Counted from the stretch's first letter, positions 1 to 7,601 are shown. The stretch is DNA of 32,755 nucleotides from Propionibacteriaceae bacterium (GCA_031285505.1 JAITVZ010000108.1:1-32755); one strand, 5' to 3'. Translations and numbers: made by a program. The notes: generated from the sequence alone by a model not told the origin.

Positions 1-34
1 ACTGACAGAAATGTTGCAAGAACTAAACAGAATT

Positions 35-63
35 GTTATAGAAACGTTATAAATGACTCACAA
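35..63 (-). promoter_or_regulatory. Candidate promoter reading out of the left edge
   Basis: Read on the minus strand, TTGTGA (58-63) and TATAAC (35-40) are separated by exactly 17 bases in an AT-rich stretch. The spacer contains AACGTT, the central core common in LacI-family operators, next to a GAAACG half-site. Any gene it drives would begin to the left of this window. The promoter is read from the sequence; control by the neighbouring LacI protein is inference. Confidence 0.4.
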
Positions 64-107
64 AGACAGTTAGTTAGCTTGCAAAACTAGTATTATTGCT
101 GGTCAGC

Positions 108-325
108 GGCGAGGTGGAGTGGCGGGGGAATCGGCATTTGCACCAGGCTTGCCCCATCGGGCCGGGTGCCTCTGCTCGGGTTGGGGGATGGACGAGGCCG
201 GATGGGTGGGCTGTGGGGCGAGGGCGGATGAGTGGGCCAGTGGCGAGGTGGAGTGGGCTGGGTGGGTTTGGCTGGGTTGGATGCCGGTGCCGACGGGGCT
301 GGCAGGCGAGGCCGGATGGGTGGGC
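108..325. repeat. Degenerate GC-rich repeats downstream of the LacI gene
   Basis: GGCGAGGTGGAGTGG occurs at 108-122 and again at 242-256. An 18-base unit beginning GAGGCCGGATGG occurs at 194-211 and 308-325. Between them lie many GGATGNGTGGGC-like variants. The open frames across this stretch are low-complexity Gly/Trp/Arg or Pro/Ser/Arg strings and look like by-products of the repeat, so I call no gene between 1 and 457. Confidence 0.6.
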
Positions 326-349
326 CGTTGACGGAGCCTGGGCGTGGGC

Positions 350-420
350 GGGACCGAGAGCGGGACCGAGAGCGGGACCGGGGGCGGGGCGAGAGCGGGA
401 CCGGAGGCGGGGGCGGCACC
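350..420. repeat. 12-bp minisatellite (GGGACCGAGAGC)n
   Basis: About six imperfect tandem copies of a 12-base unit follow one another: exact copies at 350-361 and 362-373, then variants at 374-385, 386-396 (one base short), 397-408 and 409-420. It lies just past the 3' end of the LacI-type gene. The length is likely to vary between strains. Confidence 0.65.
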
Positions 421-457
421 GGGGCGGGATCTGGAGGTGACGTGGCGCGGATGTGGG

Positions 458-1465
458 CTAACTGGTGCAAGTGGCGGTCGAGCGGCGGACCACCAGTTCC
501 GGCTCGAAGAGCAAGGGCTGGTTGGGCAGGGTCTCGCCTTCGATCGCCGCGACCAAGAGTTCGACGGCGGCCCGGCCCATCGCCTCAATCGGTTGGCGGA
601 TGGTGGTCAACGCCGGATCGACTGAGTTCATCAGCGCCGAGTCGTCGAAACCGACCACCGAGAAATCCTCGGGCACCCGTAATCCGGCGCGGCGAGCGGC
701 CCGAATCGCCCCCAAGGCCAACATGTCCGAAGCGCAGATCACACCGCTGGCTCCGGCATTGATCAGGCTGGTGGTAGCGGCTTGCCCCGATTCGATCGAG
801 TATTGAGCGTGGATGATCCGATTGTCGGCCAGCTGGACGCCGGATCGTTTGGCCCAGGACTGGGCGCCGAGCAGCTTCTGCTCTGATGGCACATGATCCT
901 CGGGCCCGAGCAGCACGCCGATGGCCTGATGCCCAAGCGAGCGGAGGTGCTCCAGCCCTTGCTGGGCCGACATTTGATCGTCGCAGGCCACTTGGGCGAA
1001 GGGCATGTCCTCAATGGCGGCATTGATCAGCACCACCGGCAAGCCGACGTCCGCCAGTCGTTGATAATGACTGTGGTCGGCCCGACGCTGCGAGAACTGA
1101 CCGCCGACGAAGATCACCCCGGACACCCGTTGATCGAGCAGCAGGTCGACGTATTCCTGCTCGGTGACCCCGCCAGCCGAGCGGGTGCACAGCACTGGGG
1201 TGAAGCGCTGTTGGGCCAGCGCGCCGCCGATGACATCAGCGAACTCCGGGAAGATCGGGTTGATCAGCTCGGGCAAGACCAGCCCCACCAGTCGAGCTCG
1301 GTCGCCGCGCAACTTGGTCGGCCGCTCGTAGCCCATGACGTCCAAGGCGGTCAGGATCGATTCCCGGGTCCCCTGGGCGACTCCGGGCTTGTCATTGAGC
1401 ACCCGGGACACCGTCGCCTCGCTGACGCCGACCTTGAGCGCCACTTCCGACAATCTTCCTGCCAT
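458..1465 (-). CDS. LacI-family transcriptional regulator
   Basis: The product is about 335 residues, the normal size for LacI/GalR repressors. An N-terminal helix-turn-helix begins at once (LSEVALKVGVSEATVSRVLN, about residues 4-23), followed by a hinge and a periplasmic-binding-protein-like sugar-sensing domain (VGLVLPELINPIF; GASGVICASDMLALG; FSVVGFDDSAL near the C-terminus). I chose the ATG at 1465 over an upstream in-frame one at 1501. It gives the canonical short lead into the HTH, and a -10-like TATGAT sits exactly six bases before it, as expected for a leaderless transcript. The gene reads toward the left edge, where a candidate promoter contains a LacI-like AACGTT core. Its target could be that off-window gene or the glucarate genes. 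The effector sugar is unknown. Confidence 0.9.
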   Translation of the reverse strand: MAGRLSEVALKVGVSEATVSRVLNDKPGVAQGTRESILTALDVMGYERPTKLRGDRARLVGLVLPELINPIFPEFADVIGGALAQQRFTPVLCTRSAGGVTEQEYVDLLLDQRVSGVIFVGGQFSQRRADHSHYQRLADVGLPVVLINAAIEDMPFAQVACDDQMSAQQGLEHLRSLGHQAIGVLLGPEDHVPSEQKLLGAQSWAKRSGVQLADNRIIHAQYSIESGQAATTSLINAGASGVICASDMLALGAIRAARRAGLRVPEDFSVVGFDDSALMNSVDPALTTIRQPIEAMGRAAVELLVAAIEGETLPNQPLLFEPELVVRRSTATCTS

Positions 1466-1500
1466 GGCAGCATCATAGGCCAGCCGCACCTGTTTTTTCA
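1466..1500 (-). promoter_or_regulatory. Candidate leaderless promoter of the LacI-type gene
   Basis: TATGAT at 1472-1477 (minus strand, 5/6 match to the -10 consensus) lies six bases before the ATG at 1465. There is no Shine-Dalgarno sequence, so transcription would begin at the start codon. The -35 is weak. Confidence 0.4.
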
Positions 1501-1668
1501 TTAATCAGTCGAATCTTTGCAGGAATCGGTCTGTCCAACCGCTAAGCGATGGCGCGGCAGGGTGGAATCTGCCAAGTCGGAGCGGTTGGTGGTGGCATTG
1601 GAGCCGCTGATCATGGTGCGGTTTCCCACCCTGTCTTGAGAGAATTCGACGGGAAACTGGCCAGGCAA

Positions 1669-2079
1669 TCAGTTAGGCCAAGGGTCTCCCAAGGGATCGA
1701 GTACGGGAATTGCCCCTGCCAGTGCGATGAAGTCGCCCGGATTGGCCGTCACGATGGCGGCCTGATTGGCGTGGGCCACGGCGGCGATGAGGATGTCGAG
1801 TTGGCGGCCCCGCAGCTGCCGACCCGCCCGCAGAGTCAGGCTCGCCAGGAGGCCGTAACTGATGGAGGCTTGATCGTCGAATGGCAGACCATCACCGAAT
1901 TGCTCTCTCAAGCGCTGATAACGTGTTTGGCGGGCCATGAAGTCTTGTGGAGAGAGCCCAGGCTTTGATATTCCAAACTGTAATTCGGCGTATGACAAGG
2001 ACGCCACTGCCACTTCAAAGGTCGAGGCAATGGCGAATTGCCCTCCCAGGAGAATGCTGGTGTCCAAGATGGCTCTCAC
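1669..2079 (-). CDS. vapC: PIN-domain toxin, VapC-type ribonuclease
   Basis: At 136 residues this is a normal-length PIN-domain protein. The expected acidic metal ligands are visible: D6 in ILDTS, E32 in SYAEL, D95 in RQLDILIAA and D116 in TANPGDF. VapC toxins are Mg-dependent endoribonucleases that cleave tRNA or rRNA and stop translation unless bound by antitoxin. Its start overlaps the end of the upstream antitoxin by four bases, the usual coupling for these pairs. The pair sits between the glycerate kinase and the LacI gene with no evident metabolic link. The family is secure; the RNA target cannot be seen from sequence. Confidence 0.88.
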   Translation of the reverse strand: MRAILDTSILLGGQFAIASTFEVAVASLSYAELQFGISKPGLSPQDFMARQTRYQRLREQFGDGLPFDDQASISYGLLASLTLRAGRQLRGRQLDILIAAVAHANQAAIVTANPGDFIALAGAIPVLDPLGDPWPN

Positions 2080-2357
2080 GAGACCGGCTCCCAGGGGTCG
2101 CGCAGGTCATTGTTGTCTCGAGCCTCGGAGAGTTCGCGTGCCCAATCCGGATCTCCAGGTTGATTAAGGAGTTTCCGCACGGCGTCAGCCGCCAACCATT
2201 TCCTTGGTCTCACCGGACTGATGATGGCCACCGGTACGCCGCGATCGGTTAGCAGGTATTGCTGACCTTGTCGGACATCATGGATCATAGCCGTAGGATT
2301 CTGGCGCAACTGACCCACGGTGATGCGGTAGGAGTCGAGCGGTGTGTCCATGGTCAT
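2076..2357 (-). CDS. vapB: Phd/YefM-type antitoxin
   Basis: This 93-residue protein has the N-terminal DNA-binding fold of Phd/YefM antitoxins (YRITVGQLRQNP; later YLLTDRGVPVAIISPV, residues about 10-50). A charged, likely disordered C-terminal tail (DWARELSEARDNNDLRDPWE) would wrap the toxin. It is upstream of, and overlaps, the PIN toxin gene. No Shine-Dalgarno is present; TAGAGT lies six bases before the ATG at 2357 and forms part of the palindrome directly upstream, which fits autoregulation by the complex. A second in-frame ATG at 2351 is possible. Confidence 0.87.
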   Translation of the reverse strand: MTMDTPLDSYRITVGQLRQNPTAMIHDVRQGQQYLLTDRGVPVAIISPVRPRKWLAADAVRKLLNQPGDPDWARELSEARDNNDLRDPWEPVS

Positions 2358-2362
2358 AGGGT

Positions 2363-2397
2363 CACTCTAGGCTGTGCCTAGATATATGTCTAGAGTG
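2363..2397. promoter_or_regulatory. Nested palindromic operator of the toxin-antitoxin pair
   Basis: CACTCTAG (2363-2370) is the exact inverse of CTAGAGTG (2390-2397). Inside, CTAGGC-TGT-GCCTAG and CTAGA-N6-TCTAG form two smaller palindromes, giving repeated CTAG cores. The presumed -10 of the antitoxin gene (TAGAGT, 2364-2369) lies in one arm, and the stop codon of the glycerate kinase gene lies in the other. This is the expected arrangement for toxin-antitoxin autorepression. Confidence 0.6.
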
Positions 2398-3529
2398 TGG
2401 TGCTTGCTTGGAGCAGCCGCATCACAACGGCGCTGGCCGCTTGGAGATTGGCCGGCCCCTGGGCCAGAGCCGTCGCCAGATCGCTGACCCGGCCCACAAT
2501 CGGCATGCACGCGGTGACCCCTTGATCGAGCAGCGGTCGGGCCGCCTCGGTGATCTGTCCGCCGAACATGATCACCGGCACACCGGCCTCCCGAGCCACA
2601 CCCAGCACTCCCATCAGCGTCTTGCCGTGGAGGGTCTGGAAGTCGATGCTGCCCTCGCCGGTGAACACCCAGTCGGCGCCGGCGACTTGCTCGGCCAAAC
2701 CGACCGTCTCGATGACGATCTGGACGCCCGGGCGGACCTCGGGGTGGGCCAGGGCCATCAGTGGGGTGCCCATGCCGCCAGCCGCCCCCGCGCCGGGGAT
2801 GTCGCGGAAGGCCACCCCACAGGCGGCCTCCATGACGTCGGCGTAATGGGCCAGCGCCGCGTCGAGCCTGGCCACTTGCTCCGGGCTGGCCCCTTTCTGT
2901 GGGCCGAAGACGGCGCTGGCCCCGATCGGTCCGAGCAGGGGGTTGTCGACGTCGCAGGCCAGCTCGATGCGGCAGGCTGCGAGAAGCGGATCGACCCCGC
3001 TCAAGTCGACCGAAGCGAGATCGATCAGGGCGGCCCCTCCTGGGCCGATCGGCGCGCCGGACGAGTCGAGGAAGCGCGCCCCCAAGGCGCTAATCAGGCC
3101 GGCGCCACCATCGTTGGTGGCTGATCCACCCAGGCCGATGATCAGGTGACCGGCCCCCCGGGCGAGGGCATCGGCGATCATCTGCCCGGCGCCGTAGGAG
3201 CTGGCCAGTTCAACGTCTCGATCGGCGGGCGCGATCCGCTCCAGCCCGATCGCCTGGGCAGTCTCGATGACGGCCAACCGCCGATCGGCCACCCAGCCAT
3301 AGTGCGCGGTGACCAACCGTCCCAGAGCGTCCATGGCAGGCAGTTCGATCATTTCGCCGCCCAGGGCGTCGATGATCGACCCGGTGGTGCCTTCGCCACC
3401 ATCGGCCATCGGCACCAGCCGACAGTCGGCAGTCGGGTTCACCTCGTGGATGCCGGCGGCCATCGCTTCGGCGGCCTCCAGGGCAGACATCGACTCCTTG
3501 AATGAGTCGGGTGCGCAGATGATTCTCAT
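2390..3529 (-). CDS. garK: Glycerate kinase (GarK/GlxK family)
   Basis: The 379-residue product matches the bacterial type II glycerate kinase family in length and motifs. It opens with MRIICAPDSFKESMSALEAA and carries MADGGEGT, the conserved GLGGSATNDGGAGL, and FTGEGSIDFQTLHGKT. These enzymes phosphorylate D-glycerate, commonly to 2-phosphoglycerate, feeding lower glycolysis. Together with the tartronate-semialdehyde reductase and glucarate dehydratase in the operon at 5075-9835 it completes a glucarate-to-glycolysis route. A GAGGA Shine-Dalgarno lies three bases before the ATG. A promoter with an operator related to that of the glucarate operon lies about 280 bases upstream, so both units are probably co-regulated. 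The stop codon lies inside the toxin-antitoxin operator. Confidence 0.93.
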   Translation of the reverse strand: MRIICAPDSFKESMSALEAAEAMAAGIHEVNPTADCRLVPMADGGEGTTGSIIDALGGEMIELPAMDALGRLVTAHYGWVADRRLAVIETAQAIGLERIAPADRDVELASSYGAGQMIADALARGAGHLIIGLGGSATNDGGAGLISALGARFLDSSGAPIGPGGAALIDLASVDLSGVDPLLAACRIELACDVDNPLLGPIGASAVFGPQKGASPEQVARLDAALAHYADVMEAACGVAFRDIPGAGAAGGMGTPLMALAHPEVRPGVQIVIETVGLAEQVAGADWVFTGEGSIDFQTLHGKTLMGVLGVAREAGVPVIMFGGQITEAARPLLDQGVTACMPIVGRVSDLATALAQGPANLQAASAVVMRLLQASTTL

Positions 3530-3612
3530 GGGTCCTCAGTCTGGTGAAGCGGTCTTGATCGTTAGGCCGCCGGTGTTGGATGAGTCACTCGCTCTTGAAA
3601 GACTCTTTGTTC

Positions 3613-3726
3613 TTATGTTATTGGGTTTCCGTGTCGACGAGCTGGCAATAAAGGTGTTCGCCTCAGCGACACTGTGGCTTTGTTCCTTAGGTGATCGACG
3701 TCAAGTTGAACGTAATCACTGGCCAT
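3613..3726 (-). CDS. Candidate 37-codon ORF in the glycerate kinase leader
   Basis: Between the predicted transcription start (about 3810) and the glycerate kinase start (3529), an AGGAG Shine-Dalgarno lies six bases before an ATG at 3726. The ORF begins MASDYVQLDVDHLRNKATVS and runs 37 codons to a stop at 3613-3615. It could be a regulatory leader peptide or the 5' remnant of a lost gene. I recognise no family. The rest of 3530-4020 shows only the promoter and operator described separately. Confidence 0.3.
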   Translation of the reverse strand: MASDYVQLDVDHLRNKATVSLRRTPLLPARRHGNPIT

Positions 3727-3793
3727 TGCGCACTCCTGTGTGGCAGTTGAGGGCCGCGAACACGCTGCCCTGGTGTTCTTTTATCTGTATGTC

Positions 3794-3809
3794 GTTCGCA
3801 TATACGAAC
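3794..3809. promoter_or_regulatory. Candidate IclR operator in the garK promoter
   Basis: GTTCGCATATACGAAC is palindromic at 14 of 16 positions. On the minus strand it begins seven bases after the -10 of the garK promoter, so it covers the expected transcription start, a position suited to repression. Its minus-strand form matches the sequence at 4948-4963 upstream of the glucarate operon at 12 of 16 positions. Short GTTCG/CGAAC palindromes are typical of IclR-family sites; the assignment to the IclR gene at 4021-4815 is inference. Confidence 0.55.
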
Positions 3810-3816
3810 CCGAGCC

Positions 3817-3845
3817 AGAATACGCGCTGTCTGAGTCAACGTCAA
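3817..3845 (-). promoter_or_regulatory. Sigma70-type promoter of garK
   Basis: On the minus strand TTGACG (3840-3845) and TATTCT (3817-3822) are separated by exactly 17 bases, and the candidate IclR operator begins seven bases further on. Predicted transcription start is near 3810, which leaves a leader of about 280 bases before garK. Confidence 0.6.
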
Positions 3846-4020
3846 GCAGCAGAGTTGATGTCAAGCACTCATCACCGGGTTTGTCCGCCACGAAGGAGAA
3901 GCGCCAGTCCGGATGAGCAATCCGTCATGGTATCCAGCTGGCAACCCGCATCGCGGCGGCGGCCCGTTGTGGCTGGATGACTGTCCACGAGCCGCATCTC
4001 GCTCGCGAGCCACGTCCTGC

Positions 4021-4815
4021 TCAGAAAGTCCCTTGGACCGGTGCTGAGGCCTCCAGGGTGTCGCGCACTCGCGTCAGCGCCTCAATGATCTCGGCTTGGT
4101 GCTCTGGGGTCATGCGTTCGACGGGCACCGAGCAGGAGATGGCATCGACCACCGGGTCGGTGTAGCGCAGCGCCAGGCCGACGCAGACAAGCCCGGGGAT
4201 GACCTCCTGGTTATCCAAGGCGTAGCCGCGCCGTCGGGTCAGGGTCAGCTCGGCTGCCAACACCTGGGGATCAGTCACCGTTGAGGCCGTCCAGGCCTCC
4301 AGCGGCCCGTCGTTGACAGCCTGGGCGGCGTCGTCCTCTTTGGAGGTGGCCCGTTCGGCCAGCAGGGCTTTGCCCAGGGAGGTGGCGTAGGCCGGCAGGG
4401 CATGGCCGATGCGGTTGACGCGGCGAAGATCCCGCCCGGACTCTTGGGTGATCAGATAGACGACGTTGCCCCGATCCCAGCGGGCCAGATGCACCGTCTC
4501 GTGCAGCTGATCGCGCAACTCGCTCAGCACCGGTCGGGCCAGTCGCACGTAGGGATCGGCGTCCAGGAAGGATGCGCCGACCACGAGGGCGTGGAGGTCC
4601 AAGGTGTAGAGCATGCCAGTCGGATCGGTGCGGACCCAGCCGGTCAATGTGGCGGTGCGAAGCAACGCGTGGACGCTCGACTTGGGGGCGTCCAGCTCCT
4701 CCACCAACTCGTGGAGTCGGGCTGGTCGACCGCCTCGGGCAGCCAGGGCATCCAAGAGTTTCAGGACGCGGTCCGCCGATTTGACCGGCGACTGATCCGG
4801 GGATGACTTGGGCAT
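4021..4815 (-). CDS. IclR-family transcriptional regulator
   Basis: At 264 residues it has the IclR layout: an N-terminal winged helix (SADRVLKLLDALAARGG; LDAPKSSVHALLRTATLTGW, about residues 13-60) and a C-terminal effector-binding domain (RDQLHETVHLARWD; YATSLGKALLA; RRGYALDNQEVIPGLVCVG; ISCSVPVERM). It is divergently transcribed from the glucarate operon, with 259 bases between the start codons, the usual place for the local regulator. Related operators sit at the start sites of both the glucarate operon and garK. No Shine-Dalgarno precedes the ATG; TAGTCT (4822-4827) ends six bases before it, so the mRNA may be leaderless. The inducer is probably glucarate or a breakdown product, by context only. 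Confidence 0.9.
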   Translation of the reverse strand: MPKSSPDQSPVKSADRVLKLLDALAARGGRPARLHELVEELDAPKSSVHALLRTATLTGWVRTDPTGMLYTLDLHALVVGASFLDADPYVRLARPVLSELRDQLHETVHLARWDRGNVVYLITQESGRDLRRVNRIGHALPAYATSLGKALLAERATSKEDDAAQAVNDGPLEAWTASTVTDPQVLAAELTLTRRRGYALDNQEVIPGLVCVGLALRYTDPVVDAISCSVPVERMTPEHQAEIIEALTRVRDTLEASAPVQGTF

Positions 4816-4821
4816 GGACCA

Positions 4822-4827
4822 AGACTA
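4822..4827 (-). promoter_or_regulatory. Candidate leaderless -10 of the IclR gene
   Basis: TAGTCT on the minus strand, followed by six bases and then the ATG at 4815, with no ribosome-binding site between. A weak consensus match, but the same spacing recurs before several other regulator and single-gene starts in this window. Confidence 0.3.
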
Positions 4828-4911
4828 ACTCAAGCCCAGAGGCCACGTGCAGTGATCCACCGGTGGGAAGCCGCTGCGCTGATGCCCTCCCGGATCAGAG
4901 CCACCGCCGAT

Positions 4912-4940
4912 TTGACACGGCCCAACTGCCGTCATAATCT
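4912..4940 (+). promoter_or_regulatory. Sigma70-type promoter of the glucarate operon
   Basis: TTGACA (4912-4917), a 17-base spacer, and TAATCT (4935-4940). CATAAT at 4933-4938 is an alternative -10 with a shorter spacer. The -35, spacer length and distance to the operator match the garK promoter. Confidence 0.6.
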
Positions 4941-4947
4941 GAACCAA

Positions 4948-4963
4948 GTCCAGATATGTGAAC
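4948..4963. promoter_or_regulatory. Candidate IclR operator of the glucarate operon
   Basis: GTCCAGATATGTGAAC starts seven bases after the -10 and matches the garK operator (minus-strand form) at 12 of 16 positions, with the half-site ATATG[CT]GAAC best conserved. An additional AGATAT/ATATCT inverted repeat (4952-4957 and 4965-4970) overlaps it. Confidence 0.5.
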
Positions 4964-5074
4964 TATATCTACGACAATGAATCACGACAGACACAGTCGG
5001 TCAACACTGAGAAACACGCGGCGGCCAGAGACGACCCGCTTGATGGCCCGCCTCAGCAGGGAATGGAGTGCACC

Positions 5075-5959
5075 ATGACCATATTCAAGCCTCAGGGCAC
5101 CATACCGGCCCTGGTCACGCCGCTCGACCGAGACGGCAACCTCCTCGAAGACGGCCTGAAGGAAGTGCTGGACTTCGTCATCGCCGGAGGGGTGCACGGC
5201 GTCTTCGTCCTCGGCAGCTCAGGCGAGATCTATGGCCTCAGCACTGCCCAGAAACGGCGCGTCATCGAGGTCACCGTCGAGCACGTGGGCGGTCGGGTGC
5301 CGATCTACGCCGGCGCCAGTGAGATCACCACCAGGGACTGCATCGCCACCGCCCAGATGGCGCAGGCGATCGGAGGGGTGAGCGCCCTTTCGGTGCTGAC
5401 TCCCTACTTCATGACACCCAACCAGACCGAGCTGGTCGCCCACTTCGAAGCCATCGCCCGCGCCACGGATCTGCCGGTCATCCTCTACACCAACCCTGGG
5501 CGCACCCAGGTCAATCTGACCGTTCCGACTGTCCAAGAGCTGTCGCGAATCGACAACATCGTCGCCATCAAGGACTCTTCCGGAGACATGACCCTGACCG
5601 CCGACCTGATCGCCGACACCGACGACGACTTCTCAGTGCTGGTGGGCCGCGACACCTTGATCTACGCTGCTTTGTGCCATGGGGCCACTGGGGCGATCGC
5701 TTCGACCGCCAACGTCGCGCCGGCCACCGTGGCTGGGATCTACAACGCTTTCCAGGCTGGCGATCTCACTGGCGCCCTGACGCTGCAACGCCGTTTGTCC
5801 CCCCTGCGCCACATGCTCGATCGTGCCACCTTCCCGGTGGTGCTCAAGGAAGCTCTGCGACTGAAGGGCGTCAACGCCGGCTGGTGCCTGGCCCCAGCCC
5901 GTGAACTGACCGATGCACTGCGACCGGCCTTGGCGGCTATCGTCGCCACCCTCGACTGA
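5075..5959 (+). CDS. DapA-superfamily lyase, probable ketodeoxyglucarate aldolase or dehydratase
   Basis: The 294-residue protein is a class I TIM-barrel lyase of the dihydrodipicolinate synthase/N-acetylneuraminate lyase superfamily. K166 in AIKDSSGD is the Schiff-base lysine and Y138 in YTNPGRT the catalytic tyrosine; R143 matches the carboxylate-binding arginine of DapA; GSSGE replaces the usual GTTGE loop. GGAG six bases before the ATG at 5075 makes this a better start than the in-frame ATG at 4958. It is first in an operon with a permease, GarR and GudD, so the substrate is probably 5-keto-4-deoxyglucarate. KdgD dehydratases in this superfamily give ketoglutarate semialdehyde, but no semialdehyde dehydrogenase is present here, whereas the tartronate-semialdehyde branch is. 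I therefore favour aldolase activity. True DapA is less likely by context. Confidence 0.82.
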   Translation: MTIFKPQGTIPALVTPLDRDGNLLEDGLKEVLDFVIAGGVHGVFVLGSSGEIYGLSTAQKRRVIEVTVEHVGGRVPIYAGASEITTRDCIATAQMAQAIGGVSALSVLTPYFMTPNQTELVAHFEAIARATDLPVILYTNPGRTQVNLTVPTVQELSRIDNIVAIKDSSGDMTLTADLIADTDDDFSVLVGRDTLIYAALCHGATGAIASTANVAPATVAGIYNAFQAGDLTGALTLQRRLSPLRHMLDRATFPVVLKEALRLKGVNAGWCLAPARELTDALRPALAAIVATLD

Positions 5960-6054
5960 TTTCGCAGCGTCGGGGTCACTGGCGCTATTCACCAAACACA
6001 GCCAAGGGGAACGCGGCTGTGACAACCTCAAAGAACCGATACGAAGGAGTATTC

Positions 6055-7374
6055 ATGCCATTCGTCATAGTCCTGCTGGCCGTCGTCGCTCTGCTGATTC
6101 TGATGACCAAGCTCAAATTCAACGGCTTCATCGCCTTGCTGCTGGTGGCCACCGTCGTGGCCTTGGTTCAGGGGGTCGCGCCAGCCGATGTGGCCGGCAC
6201 CCTGACCAAGGGGGTGGGCAACCAGCTCGGATCGACGCTGGTGATCGTCGGTCTCGGCGCCATGGTCGGCCGCCTGGCCGGTGACGCCGGAGCGGCGCAG
6301 AAGATCGCCATGGCCCTGGTCAACAAGTTCGGTGACAAGGGTGTCCAATGGGCGATGATCGTCACCGCCGTGCTGATCGGCATCACCATGTTCTATGAGG
6401 TGGCCTTTGTCATCGTGGTGCCCGTCGCCTTCACGCTGGTGCGGGCCACTCGGGTCAACCTGCTCTGGGTCGGGCTGCCGATGTCCATCACACTGTCGAC
6501 CATGCACTCCTTCCTGCCGCCCCACCCGGGCCCGATCACCGCCACCACCGCCTTCAACGCCTCAGTCGGCATGACCCTGGCCTACGGTCTGATCATCGCC
6601 GTCCCGGCCGCTATCGTCATCGCCATGGTCTGGCCGCGCCTGCCGTTCATCAAGCGGATGAACCCGGAGATCCCGAAGGGGCTGGTCAGCGACGAGTTGC
6701 TGCCCGAGGACAAGCTGCCCAGCTTTGGCCTGTCGCTCTCCATGGCGCTGCTGCCCGTGGTGCTGATCGCCGGGGCGGCCGTCTTCGACATGGTCGCACC
6801 CGACTCTCCGGCCGCCGGCGTGATCAGCTTCATCGGGGCGGCGCCGATCGCCCTGCTGATCGCTTTGTTGGCCTCGATCTTCGTCTTCGGGCCGATGTCG
6901 GGCCGCAGCCTCAAGCAGGTCTCCGACTCTTGCGCCTCATCGATCAAAGCCGTGGCCATGATCCTGATGGTGGTCGGGGCCGGCGGCGCCTTCGGTCAGG
7001 TGTTGAAGGACACCGGCATCGCCGACTACATCGCCAACATGGCGGCCGGCTGGAACCTGTCGCCGATCGTCCTTGCCTGGCTGATCGCCGTCATTCTGCG
7101 GGTCGCCCTCGGATCGGCCACCGTCGCCGTGGTGACAGCCGCCTCCGTCGTGGCGCCGATCGCCGCCTCCAGCGGCGTTTCCCCCGAATTGATGGTCTTG
7201 GCCGTCACCTGCGGCTCGATCGCCGCCAGCCATGTCAATGATCCCGGCTTCTGGATGTTCAAGGAGTACTTCGGGCTGAGTGTCGGTGAGACCCTCAAGG
7301 CTCGAACCAGCTACACCACGGTGTTGTCGATCATCGGTCTGGGCGGGGTGCTGCTGCTCAGTCTGTTCGTCTGA
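6055..7374 (+). CDS. GntP-family gluconate/sugar-acid:H+ symporter
   Basis: The 439-residue protein is almost wholly hydrophobic, with about 12-14 predicted membrane segments, the size and profile of GntP permeases. Family features visible include FYEVAFVIVVPVAF, the STMHSFLPPHPGP segment, LGSATVAVVTAASVVAPI and SHVNDPGFWMFKEYF near the C-terminus. The ATG at 6055 has a GAAGGAG ribosome-binding site seven bases ahead; an in-frame GTG at 6019 lacks one. GntP members carry gluconate, fructuronate or glycerate. Its place between the lyase and GarR suggests uptake of D-glucarate or a related acid, which is inference. It lies 95 bases after the lyase gene. Confidence 0.92.
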   Translation: MPFVIVLLAVVALLILMTKLKFNGFIALLLVATVVALVQGVAPADVAGTLTKGVGNQLGSTLVIVGLGAMVGRLAGDAGAAQKIAMALVNKFGDKGVQWAMIVTAVLIGITMFYEVAFVIVVPVAFTLVRATRVNLLWVGLPMSITLSTMHSFLPPHPGPITATTAFNASVGMTLAYGLIIAVPAAIVIAMVWPRLPFIKRMNPEIPKGLVSDELLPEDKLPSFGLSLSMALLPVVLIAGAAVFDMVAPDSPAAGVISFIGAAPIALLIALLASIFVFGPMSGRSLKQVSDSCASSIKAVAMILMVVGAGGAFGQVLKDTGIADYIANMAAGWNLSPIVLAWLIAVILRVALGSATVAVVTAASVVAPIAASSGVSPELMVLAVTCGSIAASHVNDPGFWMFKEYFGLSVGETLKARTSYTTVLSIIGLGGVLLLSLFV

Positions 7375-7385
7375 GCGTAAGAAGC

Positions 7386-7411
7386 CGGCTGGGGGTGGAG
7401 TAGTCCAGCCG
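7386..7411. other. Intercistronic hairpin after the permease gene
   Basis: CGGCTGG (7386-7392) pairs perfectly with CCAGCCG (7405-7411) around a 12-base loop, shortly after the permease stop codon in a 227-base gap before garR. No T-run follows, so it may be a processing or attenuation element rather than a terminator. Confidence 0.3.
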
Positions 7412-7601
7412 CAACGCCGCCAGCTAACCGCCGAGTCCTCGTCCAAGGGGATGGGGGTGATCCTCAATCCCCGCGTCGCAATCCAGGCAGTCGGTGACCG
7501 GGCAGAATCGACTGGTTCCACGCAGGGACCGCCCGCGACATAGAACACGGCATAACCAACGACAGAGCACGTCACTGAACACAACACAGAAGGAGTTCCT
7601 C

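Noticed and set aside
350..420. Possible CRISPR array
   Set aside because: Units are 12 bp in direct tandem without spacers, so it is a minisatellite.
96..440. Open frames on both strands in the GC-rich left region
   Set aside because: They translate to low-complexity Gly/Trp/Arg or Pro/Ser/Arg strings dictated by the minisatellite and have no start signals.
893..1504. Plus-strand 203-codon frame
   Set aside because: Lies antisense to the LacI-type gene, which has clear domain motifs; typical high-GC shadow.
2408..3124. Plus-strand 238-codon frame
   Set aside because: Antisense to glycerate kinase, whose motifs are unambiguous.
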